Source: Luteolibacter algae (GTDB taxonomy: Bacteria > Verrucomicrobiota > Verrucomicrobiia > Verrucomicrobiales > Akkermansiaceae). Taken from it: a stretch of DNA of 64,000 nt. The stretch is from positions 186,001 to 250,000 of the forward strand of contig NZ_JBHUIT010000034.1 in NCBI RefSeq assembly GCF_042683045.1, read 5' to 3'. A program made the position numbers and the translations under genes. Shown here piece after piece: positions 36,828 through 44,474 of this stretch (position 1 is its first letter; each line of letters begins with the position of its first letter). Under the pieces are notes generated by a model. It worked only from the letters and a program-made list of their open reading frames with translations, did no database searches and was not told where the DNA came from.

Positions 36828-37589
36828 ATGAAAACGCATCGCAAACCAAAATATGGTTTCACCTTGGTGGAACTTCTTGTCGTAATTACCATCATCGCAG
36901 TTCTAGCCGGAGTTGTTTTCAGCGTCGCAAATAGAGCGAGGCTGGCGGCGAAAGCCTCCACCTGCGTAAGTAATTTAAGACAATGCGGGCTATCCGTGCA
37001 TGTGATACGCGACGAAGGCTTGGAAAACAAAGGACGCACACCACCCGGATATTTTCCCAGCTACGGAGGATGGATCGGAGGGCCCGGAGTTGCCTGGAGA
37101 CAGTATACGATTTACGACCTGATAGGTGAGCAGATAGGTGCCTGCATTGGTGACGGCGGATCTTATAGATGGACGACCCATCCCCGGGATACCTTTCTCA
37201 ACAACCCTCTTTCAGAGGTAGAGTTAGCAAAAGGAATTCCTACCGAAGAAATCGATTTCTCAGGTCATCCCGAGCAGCAAATCGGTGGGTTCGGATACAA
37301 TCATTTGGTGAACGGCTGGACCACCCCCAATAGCGAAGATGATAGTCCCGGCTACAAACGGACCAGTCTCAACACCATCGACTTCCCGAACCGGACGATT
37401 TTAATGGCCGAACAACAGACAAATAGTCCAGGAACCATCATTGGCCCTTATCGCCAAGCTCCACATGGAAATTATAAAGACAAGGCTCACTGCCTTTTTG
37501 TCGATGGCCATGTCGAAGCAATCGCCAACGACTATCTGCCTACAAACGAAGCGTTCCTGAAATATTTCCGACCGGCCGTGGCAAATTGA
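36828..37589 (+). CDS. Pseudopilin-like protein with prepilin-type N-terminus
   Basis: 253 residues. A short basic leader ends in a prepilin peptidase site, YG|FTLVELLVVITIIAVL, with Glu at mature position 5 (residues about 11-25), giving one membrane helix. The rest is a globular domain with PHGNYKDKAH and FVDGHVEAI near the C-terminus, similar to the H-X9-DG proteins abundant in Planctomycetota and Verrucomicrobiota. Two further in-frame ATGs lie at 36807 and 36819; 36828 gives the usual short leader. No secretion genes are near. Role unknown, possibly surface structure. Confidence 0.85.
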   Translation: MKTHRKPKYGFTLVELLVVITIIAVLAGVVFSVANRARLAAKASTCVSNLRQCGLSVHVIRDEGLENKGRTPPGYFPSYGGWIGGPGVAWRQYTIYDLIGEQIGACIGDGGSYRWTTHPRDTFLNNPLSEVELAKGIPTEEIDFSGHPEQQIGGFGYNHLVNGWTTPNSEDDSPGYKRTSLNTIDFPNRTILMAEQQTNSPGTIIGPYRQAPHGNYKDKAHCLFVDGHVEAIANDYLPTNEAFLKYFRPAVAN

Positions 37590-37607
37590 ACCCTGCGACC
37601 GGAGAAA

Positions 37608-37640
37608 GGTGGTATCGCAAATCCAGATGTGCGATCCACC
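37608..37640 (+). terminator. Hairpin terminator after the pseudopilin-like gene
   Basis: GGTGGTATCGCA and TGCGATCCACC pair with one bulged base and a 10-nt loop, 19 nt after the stop codon. The bases that follow are moderately T-rich (GCTATTTGCTATTTG). Confidence 0.5.
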
Positions 37641-37718
37641 AGGCTATTTGCTATTTGAAATAAATTAAAGGCGTCTACCGAATCGTCATTGAGAAAAGGT
37701 AGGCCCGAAATGGCGAAA

Positions 37719-37745
37719 GGCGCTAAGTTGTTTAAACTTAGCGCC
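37719..37745 (-). terminator. Intrinsic terminator of the initiator tRNA gene
   Basis: On the minus strand GGCGCTAAG and CTTAGCGCC form a perfect 9-bp stem directly downstream of the tRNA (6 nt after CCA), followed by TTTC. Confidence 0.8.
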
Positions 37746-37751
37746 TTTCAT

Positions 37752-37828
37752 TGGTTGCGGGAGCAGGATTTGAACCTACGATCTTCAGGTTATGAGCCTG
37801 ACGAGATACCTGACTTCTCCATCCCGCG
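37752..37828 (-). tRNA. Initiator tRNA-fMet (anticodon CAT)
   Basis: 77 nt with encoded CCA. The acceptor stem has C1 facing A72, the unpaired end that marks bacterial initiators, and the anticodon loop is CTCATAA. The D arm (GAGAAGTCAGGTATCTC) and T arm (GTAGG TTCAAAT CCTGC) fold normally. The anticodon stem reads TCAGG/CCTGA, so the position 29-41 pair is A-T, not the usual G-C. The gene is on the minus strand between a pseudopilin-like gene and a conserved hypothetical gene, and ends in an intrinsic terminator. Confidence 0.95.
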
Positions 37829-37939
37829 ATTAGGACCTCCGCCTTCCGGCGTGGGCGGACAAACTACACTGAAACAACGGGATATGGCAAGAGTTATTTT
37901 GCATGTTTCTGATTTTTCTGGTCAATTTCCGGCAGAAAG

Positions 37940-38827
37940 ATGAATTCCCTCAACATCCAAAACGATATCGTTCCTTTCAATGTATGGGAAAAGCAAGCAT
38001 CGGAACATTTCCAGAAAGCCAGCAAATTTACCGCAAGTGTGAGAAAACGTAGAGACTGTGGGGAATCGCATCCGGTGGAAGACTTTTTATTCGATTACTA
38101 CCCCTACCCTTTGTCGATTATCGAGCAATGGCATCCAGAAATCGGCGTCAGATTGGAAATTGGTGATGTGATAACTCTGCCAAAAAGATTTTCCGGCAAA
38201 CGTTACAGCCATCGGGATCGGACATTTTTCTTGGATCGTGGGAAAATGGAGGAAAAAGAAAGAGCCCGCTTGCTCTGGATCCAAGAACTTTTAATGGCGA
38301 CACAGAGACACACTCCAAATTTTGCATGTCATGGTTTGCACGAATGGGCAATGGTTTACCAGGCCGAAGAAATCCGGCACTCCGGCCTGGCTCCTTTGCG
38401 GCTGAAACAAGAGGAAATTGATAGCCTGATCGAAAGCCGGAGCATTACCTGCACTCACCATGATGCGTTCCGATTTTTCGCGAAGGCTGCAAGGCCTCTC
38501 AATAAAATCCAGCCTTCGATTGATACCCGGTTGGAGAACGAGCAGCCCGGGTGCGTCCATGCCAATATGGACTTGTATAAATGGGCGGCAAAATGCATGC
38601 CATGGATCGGATCGGGTTTATTGCTGGAGTGCTTTCTTCTAGCCAATGAACTGAGAAACCTGGATATGAGAGCCAGTCCTTATGATCTGTCCAAGTGGCA
38701 AGTGATTCCGATCAAAATAGAGACTGCCGAGGGACGGAAGCATTATGAAACCGAGCAGCGAAGGCTGGCTGCCATTGCAGGAGAACTTAGAGGGAAGCTG
38801 ATTGCTTCTTTGGATCGGGTCCTCTAG
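37940..38827 (+). CDS. Conserved hypothetical protein, often annotated 3-methyladenine DNA glycosylase
   Basis: 295 residues. It resembles a family seen mostly in Actinobacteria and often labelled 3-methyladenine DNA glycosylase, with shared features HPVEDFLFDYYPY near residue 43, a WHPEIGV turn, a central HEWAMVY stretch and PGCVHANMDLYKWA. None of the helix-hairpin-helix or AlkA/Tag glycosylase motifs is evident, so that label should not be trusted as a function. The protein looks soluble. The gene converges on nadK with 26 nt between. Confidence 0.75.
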   Translation: MNSLNIQNDIVPFNVWEKQASEHFQKASKFTASVRKRRDCGESHPVEDFLFDYYPYPLSIIEQWHPEIGVRLEIGDVITLPKRFSGKRYSHRDRTFFLDRGKMEEKERARLLWIQELLMATQRHTPNFACHGLHEWAMVYQAEEIRHSGLAPLRLKQEEIDSLIESRSITCTHHDAFRFFAKAARPLNKIQPSIDTRLENEQPGCVHANMDLYKWAAKCMPWIGSGLLLECFLLANELRNLDMRASPYDLSKWQVIPIKIETAEGRKHYETEQRRLAAIAGELRGKLIASLDRVL

Positions 38828-38853
38828 TGCGCTTCTTGGTCAAACCTTCGAAT

Positions 38854-39729
38854 TCATACTCCCTGCCAGCCAAGTTTCTGACGTAGAGCTTCATAAAACG
38901 AGGTTCCCTCCAGTCTCAGTAGATGGAAGGATCGCTCAGCCTTCACGACGGTCACGCGGTCTCCGGGATCGATACGTGTGGTATCACGTCCATCGACTGT
39001 GAAAATCATCGGTCCGTCATCCGCACGTTCCGGTGAGATTTCGACTTCCACATCATCGGAAACGACCAGCGATCTCTGACTGAGGCTGTGAGGACAGATG
39101 GGAGTGATAACCATGACCGAGGACTGTGGCGCAATCAGCGGTCCCCCGGCCGAGAGAGAGTATGCGGTAGATCCGGTAGGAGTTGCGACGATAAGGCCAT
39201 CGGCCCGATAACGATTTAGCCACTCCCCGTCGATCTTGGCTTTCAAAGTCACCAACCGGCCTGTTTCACCGCGGGCCATCGTTACCTCATTCAGCCCGTA
39301 ATAAGTCTCCTCTTCACCGTTTTTCCGGGAAACGGTTGCCTTGAGCAACATCCGCACACTGATATTGAATGTCCCGGTGGCGACCGCTTCAGCAAAATCG
39401 TCGAGCTCTGCGTCCGTGCAGGTCGTCAAAAAGCCCAATGTGCCAATATTGATGCCGGCAACAGGTTTCCTGAAATCGCCGAACCTAGAGACAGCATGCA
39501 TCATGGTTCCATCACCACCCAAAACTGCCGCGATATCCACTTGATCCGGGAACTCCCGTGCATAAATGCCTTCGTTTTCTCCAGCGAGTTGGGCTGTTTT
39601 TCGTTCCAGAACGCACTCACAGCCACGACTCTCCAGTGCTACCCTTAAGGCCAGCAACGTATTCAATCCCCCGGCTTTTTGCGGGTTGAGCAATAATCCG
39701 ACTTTCACTCGGCTCCAAGGTGTTGGCAT
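38854..39729 (-). CDS. nadK: NAD kinase
   Basis: Phosphorylates NAD+ to NADP+. 291 residues; the motifs are AAVLGGDGTMMHA (about residues 75-87), INIGTLGFLT, NEVTMARG and the NAD-binding TPTGSTAYSLSAGGP. The C-terminal beta sandwich follows. ATG 39729 gives the normal N-terminus (RVKVGLLLNP); a start 39 nt upstream is possible. The LOG-protein gene lies 48 nt upstream in the same direction and may be co-transcribed. Confidence 0.95.
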   Translation of the reverse strand: MPTPWSRVKVGLLLNPQKAGGLNTLLALRVALESRGCECVLERKTAQLAGENEGIYAREFPDQVDIAAVLGGDGTMMHAVSRFGDFRKPVAGINIGTLGFLTTCTDAELDDFAEAVATGTFNISVRMLLKATVSRKNGEEETYYGLNEVTMARGETGRLVTLKAKIDGEWLNRYRADGLIVATPTGSTAYSLSAGGPLIAPQSSVMVITPICPHSLSQRSLVVSDDVEVEISPERADDGPMIFTVDGRDTTRIDPGDRVTVVKAERSFHLLRLEGTSFYEALRQKLGWQGV

Positions 39730-39777
39730 GTGCCGCTGCTGACAAGCAACTAAAGGTAATATCTGCAAAAAATTCGG

Positions 39778-40827
39778 TTATAAGAGCTCCTTCACCGTTG
39801 GAATTATTTCATCGAGATTCTCGACCACGGTAAATTCACCGTCATAACACCACTCTCCGAGTAATCGGATCATAGGATCCCAAAAGCGCCTACCGCTTTC
39901 ATCAGGGCGATTGTAAATAACCACAGGTTTATTGCTCATCCCTTTTTTATTCTGCTGTTTGAAGATCATTAATGCGAGCATCTCCTGGACAGTTCCTGCT
40001 CCACCCGGGAAGATCACAAACGCTTCCGAGCGCTCGATCATCACACCCATGCGGGTGTAGATGTCGGGTTTTAGCCAGAAGCTGGAAAGCCCTTCCGGTA
40101 GGCCCTCTAGCTCAATGATATGCGGCACGTTTGAGCCTCCCGCCCATCCACCCGCCTCAACCGATCCACGGACCACCTCTCCCATGATTCCGGAATTCCC
40201 GGCTCCAGAAATGCAGCCCAGACGATTCTCCGCAAGCATCCGGCCGAAGTCATATCCGTCCTTCAGATAGCCTTCCTTTTCAATCGAAGCGGAACAGAAA
40301 ACACAAACGTTTCCGATGTTTTCCGCCGGAGGTGGCGAATCAAACGAGGGACCCGCGATTTCGCCTGTCGGTATCCTCCCAATCTCCGGCAGACCCGCCT
40401 CTCTAGCTTTTTCCAGAAGCTCCAAAACACCATCCACATGGTCTGTTTCCAATAGGTAATCCGCAGGATTTTGGGCAACAGTCCCTATCTGTCTGAGGTG
40501 GTCCAAAAGCTGCAGCAAACCATTCCAGGACCCATCGGTATTGAGTAGAACAGTGGGCTTGTTCGCCAAATTTTTATCCATCGTCTGATACCCGACAAAG
40601 ATGGAAACCGCCTTGAATAAATCTTCCAGGGTTGCTCCCGGAGTGAAAACAAAAGCATCTGCTTCGATGATTTTTTTCTCGATATTCGAGAGTGAAATTC
40701 TTTGATCTCCGTTTGAGTTATATATGTCCCATCCTTTACTGAACAAGCGGTAAAGCAGCTTGGCTCTGGATTGTCTGTTAGGATCTTTCTCGCCGGCTAC
40801 TGTTCCTGCTAATCTGACTTTTGGCAT
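39778..40827 (-). CDS. Two-domain LOG family protein (lysine-decarboxylase-like)
   Basis: 349 residues. The C-terminal half (about 175-349) is a full LOG domain with VCVFCSAS, ISGAGNSGIMGEV and FPGGAGTVQE (about residues 273-282), the signature of phosphoribohydrolases that release cytokinin-like bases or nucleotides. The N-terminal half (1-165) looks like a second, worn copy: it keeps the fold order, with ADAFVFTPGATLEDLF at the place of the PGGxGTxxE motif, but the key residues are gone. Such pseudo-duplicated LOG proteins may act as dimers in one chain. The substrate is unknown. Confidence 0.85.
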   Translation of the reverse strand: MPKVRLAGTVAGEKDPNRQSRAKLLYRLFSKGWDIYNSNGDQRISLSNIEKKIIEADAFVFTPGATLEDLFKAVSIFVGYQTMDKNLANKPTVLLNTDGSWNGLLQLLDHLRQIGTVAQNPADYLLETDHVDGVLELLEKAREAGLPEIGRIPTGEIAGPSFDSPPPAENIGNVCVFCSASIEKEGYLKDGYDFGRMLAENRLGCISGAGNSGIMGEVVRGSVEAGGWAGGSNVPHIIELEGLPEGLSSFWLKPDIYTRMGVMIERSEAFVIFPGGAGTVQEMLALMIFKQQNKKGMSNKPVVIYNRPDESGRRFWDPMIRLLGEWCYDGEFTVVENLDEIIPTVKELL

Positions 40828-40908
40828 GTTTTATTATTTGAGGGGGTTGGAAAATCTTGTGTATGTCTTTCCCTAGACAGGAAATGAAAGCCATTCATAT
40901 TGTCAGGC

Positions 40909-41352
40909 ATGGACATTTTTCTGCAAGCGGCAGTTGAGGAAGCTTTGTCGGGACAGCGAGAAGGCGGTATCCCTATTGGCAGTGTGCTTGTCCACGATGG
41001 TAAAATAATAGGACGCGGGCATAACCGGAGAGTTCAGAAAAACAGCACAATTCTTCATGCTGAGATGGATGCATTGGAAAATGCCGGTCGTCTTTCCCCT
41101 ACTATCTATCAGGAGTGCACTCTGTTCACAACTCTGTCCCCATGCCCGATGTGTTCCGGTGCGGCTTTGCTCTACAAGATCCCAAGGATTGTTATAGGTG
41201 AAAACAAGACCTTCATGGGGGCGGAAGAGTTATTGAAAGCCCATGGAGTAAAGTTGAACGTGATGAATGACGAGTCCTGCATCAAGATGATGTCCAACTT
41301 CATAAGAGCAAATCCGGATTTGTGGAACGAGGATATTGGTGAGGCTGAATGA
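40909..41352 (+). CDS. Cytosine deaminase, Fcy1-like
   Basis: 147 residues, zinc-dependent deaminase. Zinc ligands are His50 (HAEMDALENAGR, with catalytic Glu52) and Cys79/Cys82 (SPCPMCSGA). The sequence is close in layout to yeast cytosine deaminase: GGIPIGSVLV at the start, RGHNRRVQK, the IPRIVIGE strand and the ending LWNEDIGE. It would turn cytosine into uracil for pyrimidine salvage. ATG 40909 is chosen over a TTG 9 nt earlier. The stop overlaps the PdeM start by 4 nt. Confidence 0.9.
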   Translation: MDIFLQAAVEEALSGQREGGIPIGSVLVHDGKIIGRGHNRRVQKNSTILHAEMDALENAGRLSPTIYQECTLFTTLSPCPMCSGAALLYKIPRIVIGENKTFMGAEELLKAHGVKLNVMNDESCIKMMSNFIRANPDLWNEDIGEAE

Positions 41353-41993
41353 TTATAAATAAATCGATACAATTGTTGCCGGATTCTGCGGTTCTCATCG
41401 AATCCGGATTGAGATTTCTTATCGCGGCAGATTTACATTTGGGGAAATCCGCGGTTTTCCGTGCAAACGGTCTTCCGGTGCCAGAGGGAGACACCCGGAA
41501 GGATTTGGAACGCCTGACCCAACTTATTTTAGAATATCAGCCTGACCATCTGGTGATTGCCGGGGATCTGTTTCATGCCAATTCCGGATTCGAAGAGGAG
41601 GTTATCGATGTTTTCGAGGATTTCTTACGTCAGATCAGGATTCCTTTCACGTTGGTAAAAGGAAATCATGACGACAAAATTGCCAGCCTCCCAGAATCTT
41701 TTGATATGTGTTCCCATCGGGAGATTGGCGATATCCGTATTGTCCATAAACCGCAGGATGCGTCGCCAGAACTTTTCAATATCTGTGGTCACATACATCC
41801 GGTGGTCAGAATCGCGGACGGAAAAAACACCGTGTTGCGCCCGGCATGCTTTCATCTCAGGGATAACGTCCTTACATTGCCTTCATTTGGCTCATTCACC
41901 GGTGGGCAAATTGTTAAACCCCAGCCAGAGGACCGGTTTTTCGTTTCGCACTTAGGGAAAGTCATCGAGATCCCCGGGAAACTGATCAAATGA
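41349..41993 (+). CDS. pdeM: Ligase-associated metallophosphoesterase PdeM
   Basis: 214 residues with the calcineurin-like phosphoesterase motifs in order: ADLHLGK (residue about 27), GDLFHANSG, GNHDD and GHIHPVVR; these hold two metal ions. It matches PdeM, usually found with a DNA ligase, an exonuclease-like protein and a helicase; none of those partners is here. It overlaps the cytosine deaminase gene by 4 nt and is followed by a hairpin terminator. Confidence 0.9.
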   Translation: MIINKSIQLLPDSAVLIESGLRFLIAADLHLGKSAVFRANGLPVPEGDTRKDLERLTQLILEYQPDHLVIAGDLFHANSGFEEEVIDVFEDFLRQIRIPFTLVKGNHDDKIASLPESFDMCSHREIGDIRIVHKPQDASPELFNICGHIHPVVRIADGKNTVLRPACFHLRDNVLTLPSFGSFTGGQIVKPQPEDRFFVSHLGKVIEIPGKLIK

Positions 41994-41998
41994 TAAAA

Positions 41999-42031
41999 CC
42001 GGGAGCCTCCACCGTTTCTGGAAGCTCCCGG
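41999..42031 (-). terminator. Terminator for the GMC operon, possibly bidirectional
   Basis: CCGGGAGC (41999-42006) and GCTCCCGG (42024-42031) form a perfect 8-bp stem; read on the minus strand it is followed by TTTTATCA. It lies between the convergent pdeM and GMC genes. Confidence 0.75.
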
Positions 42032-42048
42032 GGTGCTGAAGTCAGGAT

Positions 42049-43758
42049 CTAGAGGTTACCTTTCCTCATCTCACTGACAGCGAAGTCAGCAGCTCTGGCG
42101 GTGAGCGCCATGTAGGTGAGAGATGGATTCTGGCAACCTGCGGAGACCATCGCGGCGCCATCTGTGCAGAATACATTCTCAGCGCCCCAAACTTGATTAT
42201 GTCTGTTAAGCACCGATTCTTTTGGCGAGCTACCCATCCTGGCGGTTCCCATCTCGTGGATTCCCAGCCCGATGATCGGTTTGCTGTTGTTTGTTCTGAT
42301 GTTTTCCGCGCCCATGCTTTCCAGCATCTCAGCTGCGTCGTTCATCATATCAATACGCATGTTGTGCTCGTTTTCCTGATATTCGGCATCAGCGACGATC
42401 ACTGGAAGACCCCATTTATCGGTTTTGTCCTTACTGAAATAGATCTGATTGTTTTCGTAAGGGAGACATTCGCCGAATCCTCCCATCCCCACAGACCATG
42501 GACCAAACGAGGTTAGCTCTTTCTTGAATTCCGCACCAAACCCTTCGATATTCCGGCTCCAGTTTTGGCGCATGGCCCCACCTTGGTAGCCGAATCCGCG
42601 GAGATACTTCTGATTCGGCTCTTCCTTGAAGTTCCGGTAACGCGGGATGTAAAACCCGTTTGGACGTCTTCCATAATGGATCTTATCCGGATGGGTATCC
42701 AGCACCGCACTCGCACCCACTCTCAAATGATGATCCATGAGGTATTTGCCCAGAGAGCCACTCTCATCCATCCCTTCCGGGAAACGGTCGGACTTGGAAT
42801 TCATCAGGATCGCTGTCGAAGCGATGGTAGACGCATTCAAGAAGATGATTTTCGCATAGTATTCGGTCGTCTCCATCGTCAGCTCATCAATGAGACGCAC
42901 GCCTATCGCTTTGCTGGATTTATCATCGAAAATGACAGAGTGGACGATGGAATGAGGCCTCAGAGTCATATTTCCCGTATTCTCGGCTGCTTTCAAGGTC
43001 GCCGCCTGGCTACTGAAGTAGGCTCCAAAGGGACAACCGCGGGAGCAGAGATTCCGATACATGCAGGACGAGCGTCCCAAGGCCAATTGCTCTGCGGTAG
43101 GTGCGGTAAGATGTGCCACGCGTCCGGGAATGAGGGTTCGGCCGCGCCATTTTTTCTCAATGGATGCTTTGAGATCAAGCTCCGGCGGGGTCAGATCCAT
43201 CGGGGGCTGGAAAATACCATCTGGCAATTGTTCCAATCCCTCGATGGATCCGCTGATTCCGGCGAAGCGTTCGACGTAGTCATACCACGGTGCGAGTTCC
43301 TCATATTTGATTGGCCACGGTATCGAAATGCCTTCCTTGGCATTCGCTTCCATATCCATCGGGCTCAATCGATAGCTTTGTTTTCCCCACATAAGGGAGC
43401 GTCCCCCCTTATGGTAGCCGCGCATCCAATCGAAAGGTTTCTTCTCTTCGTATGGGTGCTCGATATCGTCCACAAACATCTGGTTTGTGGCAGGTTTGAT
43501 CGTATATCCGGTGCGGGCCTGCTTGTGCTGGCGCTCCTTCATCTCGCGGGATGCCTTATTCTGCCACTGGAGCTCCCAGGGAGGTGAATTTGTCGTGTCG
43601 TAATCGACGATGTGTTTGAGATCCCGGCCACGTTCTAAAACGAGAGTTTTGAGACCTTTTTCGCACAATTCCTTTGCGGCCCAGCCACCGGACATGCCGG
43701 AGCCAACCACGATGGCATCGAATGTATGCTCGGCTTTTCCTTTGATATTAAGATTCAT
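42049..43758 (-). CDS. GMC-family FAD oxidoreductase
   Basis: 569 residues. The N-terminus has the FAD Rossmann loop FDAIVVGSGMSGGWAAKEL (residues about 12-30). Later come GGRSLMWGKQSYR (FAD-site loop), a CSRGCPFGAYFS segment that may be a cysteine pair, and C-terminal GLGIHEMGTARMG and DGAAMVSAGCQNPSLTYMALTARAAD, with the family's His/Asn region. It follows the gluconate-dehydrogenase-3-like gene by 28 nt and has no signal of its own, so it may be exported with that Tat partner. It would oxidise a sugar or alcohol; the substrate is unknown. Confidence 0.9.
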   Translation of the reverse strand: MNLNIKGKAEHTFDAIVVGSGMSGGWAAKELCEKGLKTLVLERGRDLKHIVDYDTTNSPPWELQWQNKASREMKERQHKQARTGYTIKPATNQMFVDDIEHPYEEKKPFDWMRGYHKGGRSLMWGKQSYRLSPMDMEANAKEGISIPWPIKYEELAPWYDYVERFAGISGSIEGLEQLPDGIFQPPMDLTPPELDLKASIEKKWRGRTLIPGRVAHLTAPTAEQLALGRSSCMYRNLCSRGCPFGAYFSSQAATLKAAENTGNMTLRPHSIVHSVIFDDKSSKAIGVRLIDELTMETTEYYAKIIFLNASTIASTAILMNSKSDRFPEGMDESGSLGKYLMDHHLRVGASAVLDTHPDKIHYGRRPNGFYIPRYRNFKEEPNQKYLRGFGYQGGAMRQNWSRNIEGFGAEFKKELTSFGPWSVGMGGFGECLPYENNQIYFSKDKTDKWGLPVIVADAEYQENEHNMRIDMMNDAAEMLESMGAENIRTNNSKPIIGLGIHEMGTARMGSSPKESVLNRHNQVWGAENVFCTDGAAMVSAGCQNPSLTYMALTARAADFAVSEMRKGNL

Positions 43759-43786
43759 TTGGATGATTTGGTTACACTGATGCTGA

Positions 43787-44365
43787 TTACATTGAGTAAG
43801 CCTTTTGGCCTGGCTCCAGCGGCATCGACGCCACCCACTTGGTGGGGACGAAAACAAACTCGAAGGCCTTGGTGGCACCGAGCTCGGAGTTCACATAGCA
43901 AAACTTTGTGAGCTCCTTGAACTGCTGAAGAAAAGAGTTGCGCGGTTTGAGGCCGTTTCTAATCGCATTTTTGCGCTCTTGCAGTTGGGAGGTATGTAGT
44001 TCCGTGAGGAATTTTACCTGCTCTTCTGCGGGTAACTGATCAATGGATTTGCCATATTGTTTCTGGCAGCGCTGTGCGAAATCCACTAATCCCTCGGCAA
44101 TAACTTTCTGATCGGAAGGCTGAAGGCAATCTTTTACAATGACTTCTATCCAGCCTGGAACACCTGCCTCAATCGCACCGGGGGTATCTGTTTCCGGGAT
44201 AATTGCTTCCGCAAGCGCGGCGGCATGTTGGCGTTGCTCCGGCGTGAAGAAGGTAAGCTGAGTCTGGTCAAAAGGCTCACCCATTCTCGCAAAAACGCTC
44301 TCCGGGAGGGCGAGGCTGCCACCGACCGTCATGGCCATTGCTTTCAATAATTCTCTTCGATCCAT
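43787..44365 (-). CDS. Gluconate 2-dehydrogenase subunit 3 family protein, Tat-exported
   Basis: 192 residues. The N-terminus has a twin-arginine signal (MDRRELLKAMAM..., RR at residues 3-4) and a hydrophobic stretch to residue 25. The mature part is helical with FFTPEQRQHAAALAEAIIPETDTPGAIEAGV, quoted in part; key segments are AIIPETDTPGA and FLTELHTSQLQERK. It would be the small chaperone-like subunit of the GMC oxidoreductase encoded right after it. The usual cytochrome c subunit is not encoded here. Confidence 0.9.
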   Translation of the reverse strand: MDRRELLKAMAMTVGGSLALPESVFARMGEPFDQTQLTFFTPEQRQHAAALAEAIIPETDTPGAIEAGVPGWIEVIVKDCLQPSDQKVIAEGLVDFAQRCQKQYGKSIDQLPAEEQVKFLTELHTSQLQERKNAIRNGLKPRNSFLQQFKELTKFCYVNSELGATKAFEFVFVPTKWVASMPLEPGQKAYSM

Positions 44366-44402
44366 GATTTGTTATACTGACTATGTCCTGGGATTCATAC
44401 GC

Positions 44403-44445
44403 AAAAAAATCCTTCCGCGGAGCAAAAAAAGCACCAGCGGAAGGA
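44403..44445 (-). terminator. Intrinsic terminator of transketolase
   Basis: On the minus strand TCCTTCCGC and GCGGAAGGA form a perfect 9-bp stem with an 18-nt loop, followed at once by TTTTTTTG, 29 nt after the transketolase stop. This is the strongest terminator in the window. Confidence 0.88.
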
Positions 44446-44474
44446 TATAAAGAGATTAGGCAGATTTATGATAT

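Noticed and set aside
37689..37943. Short + strand frame with WLREQDLNLRSSGYEPD
   Set aside because: This is the translated antisense of the initiator tRNA gene, a common false gene call.
42565..43587. Long open frame on the + strand opposite the GMC oxidoreductase gene
   Set aside because: Antisense shadow of a well-supported gene, with no recognisable domain.
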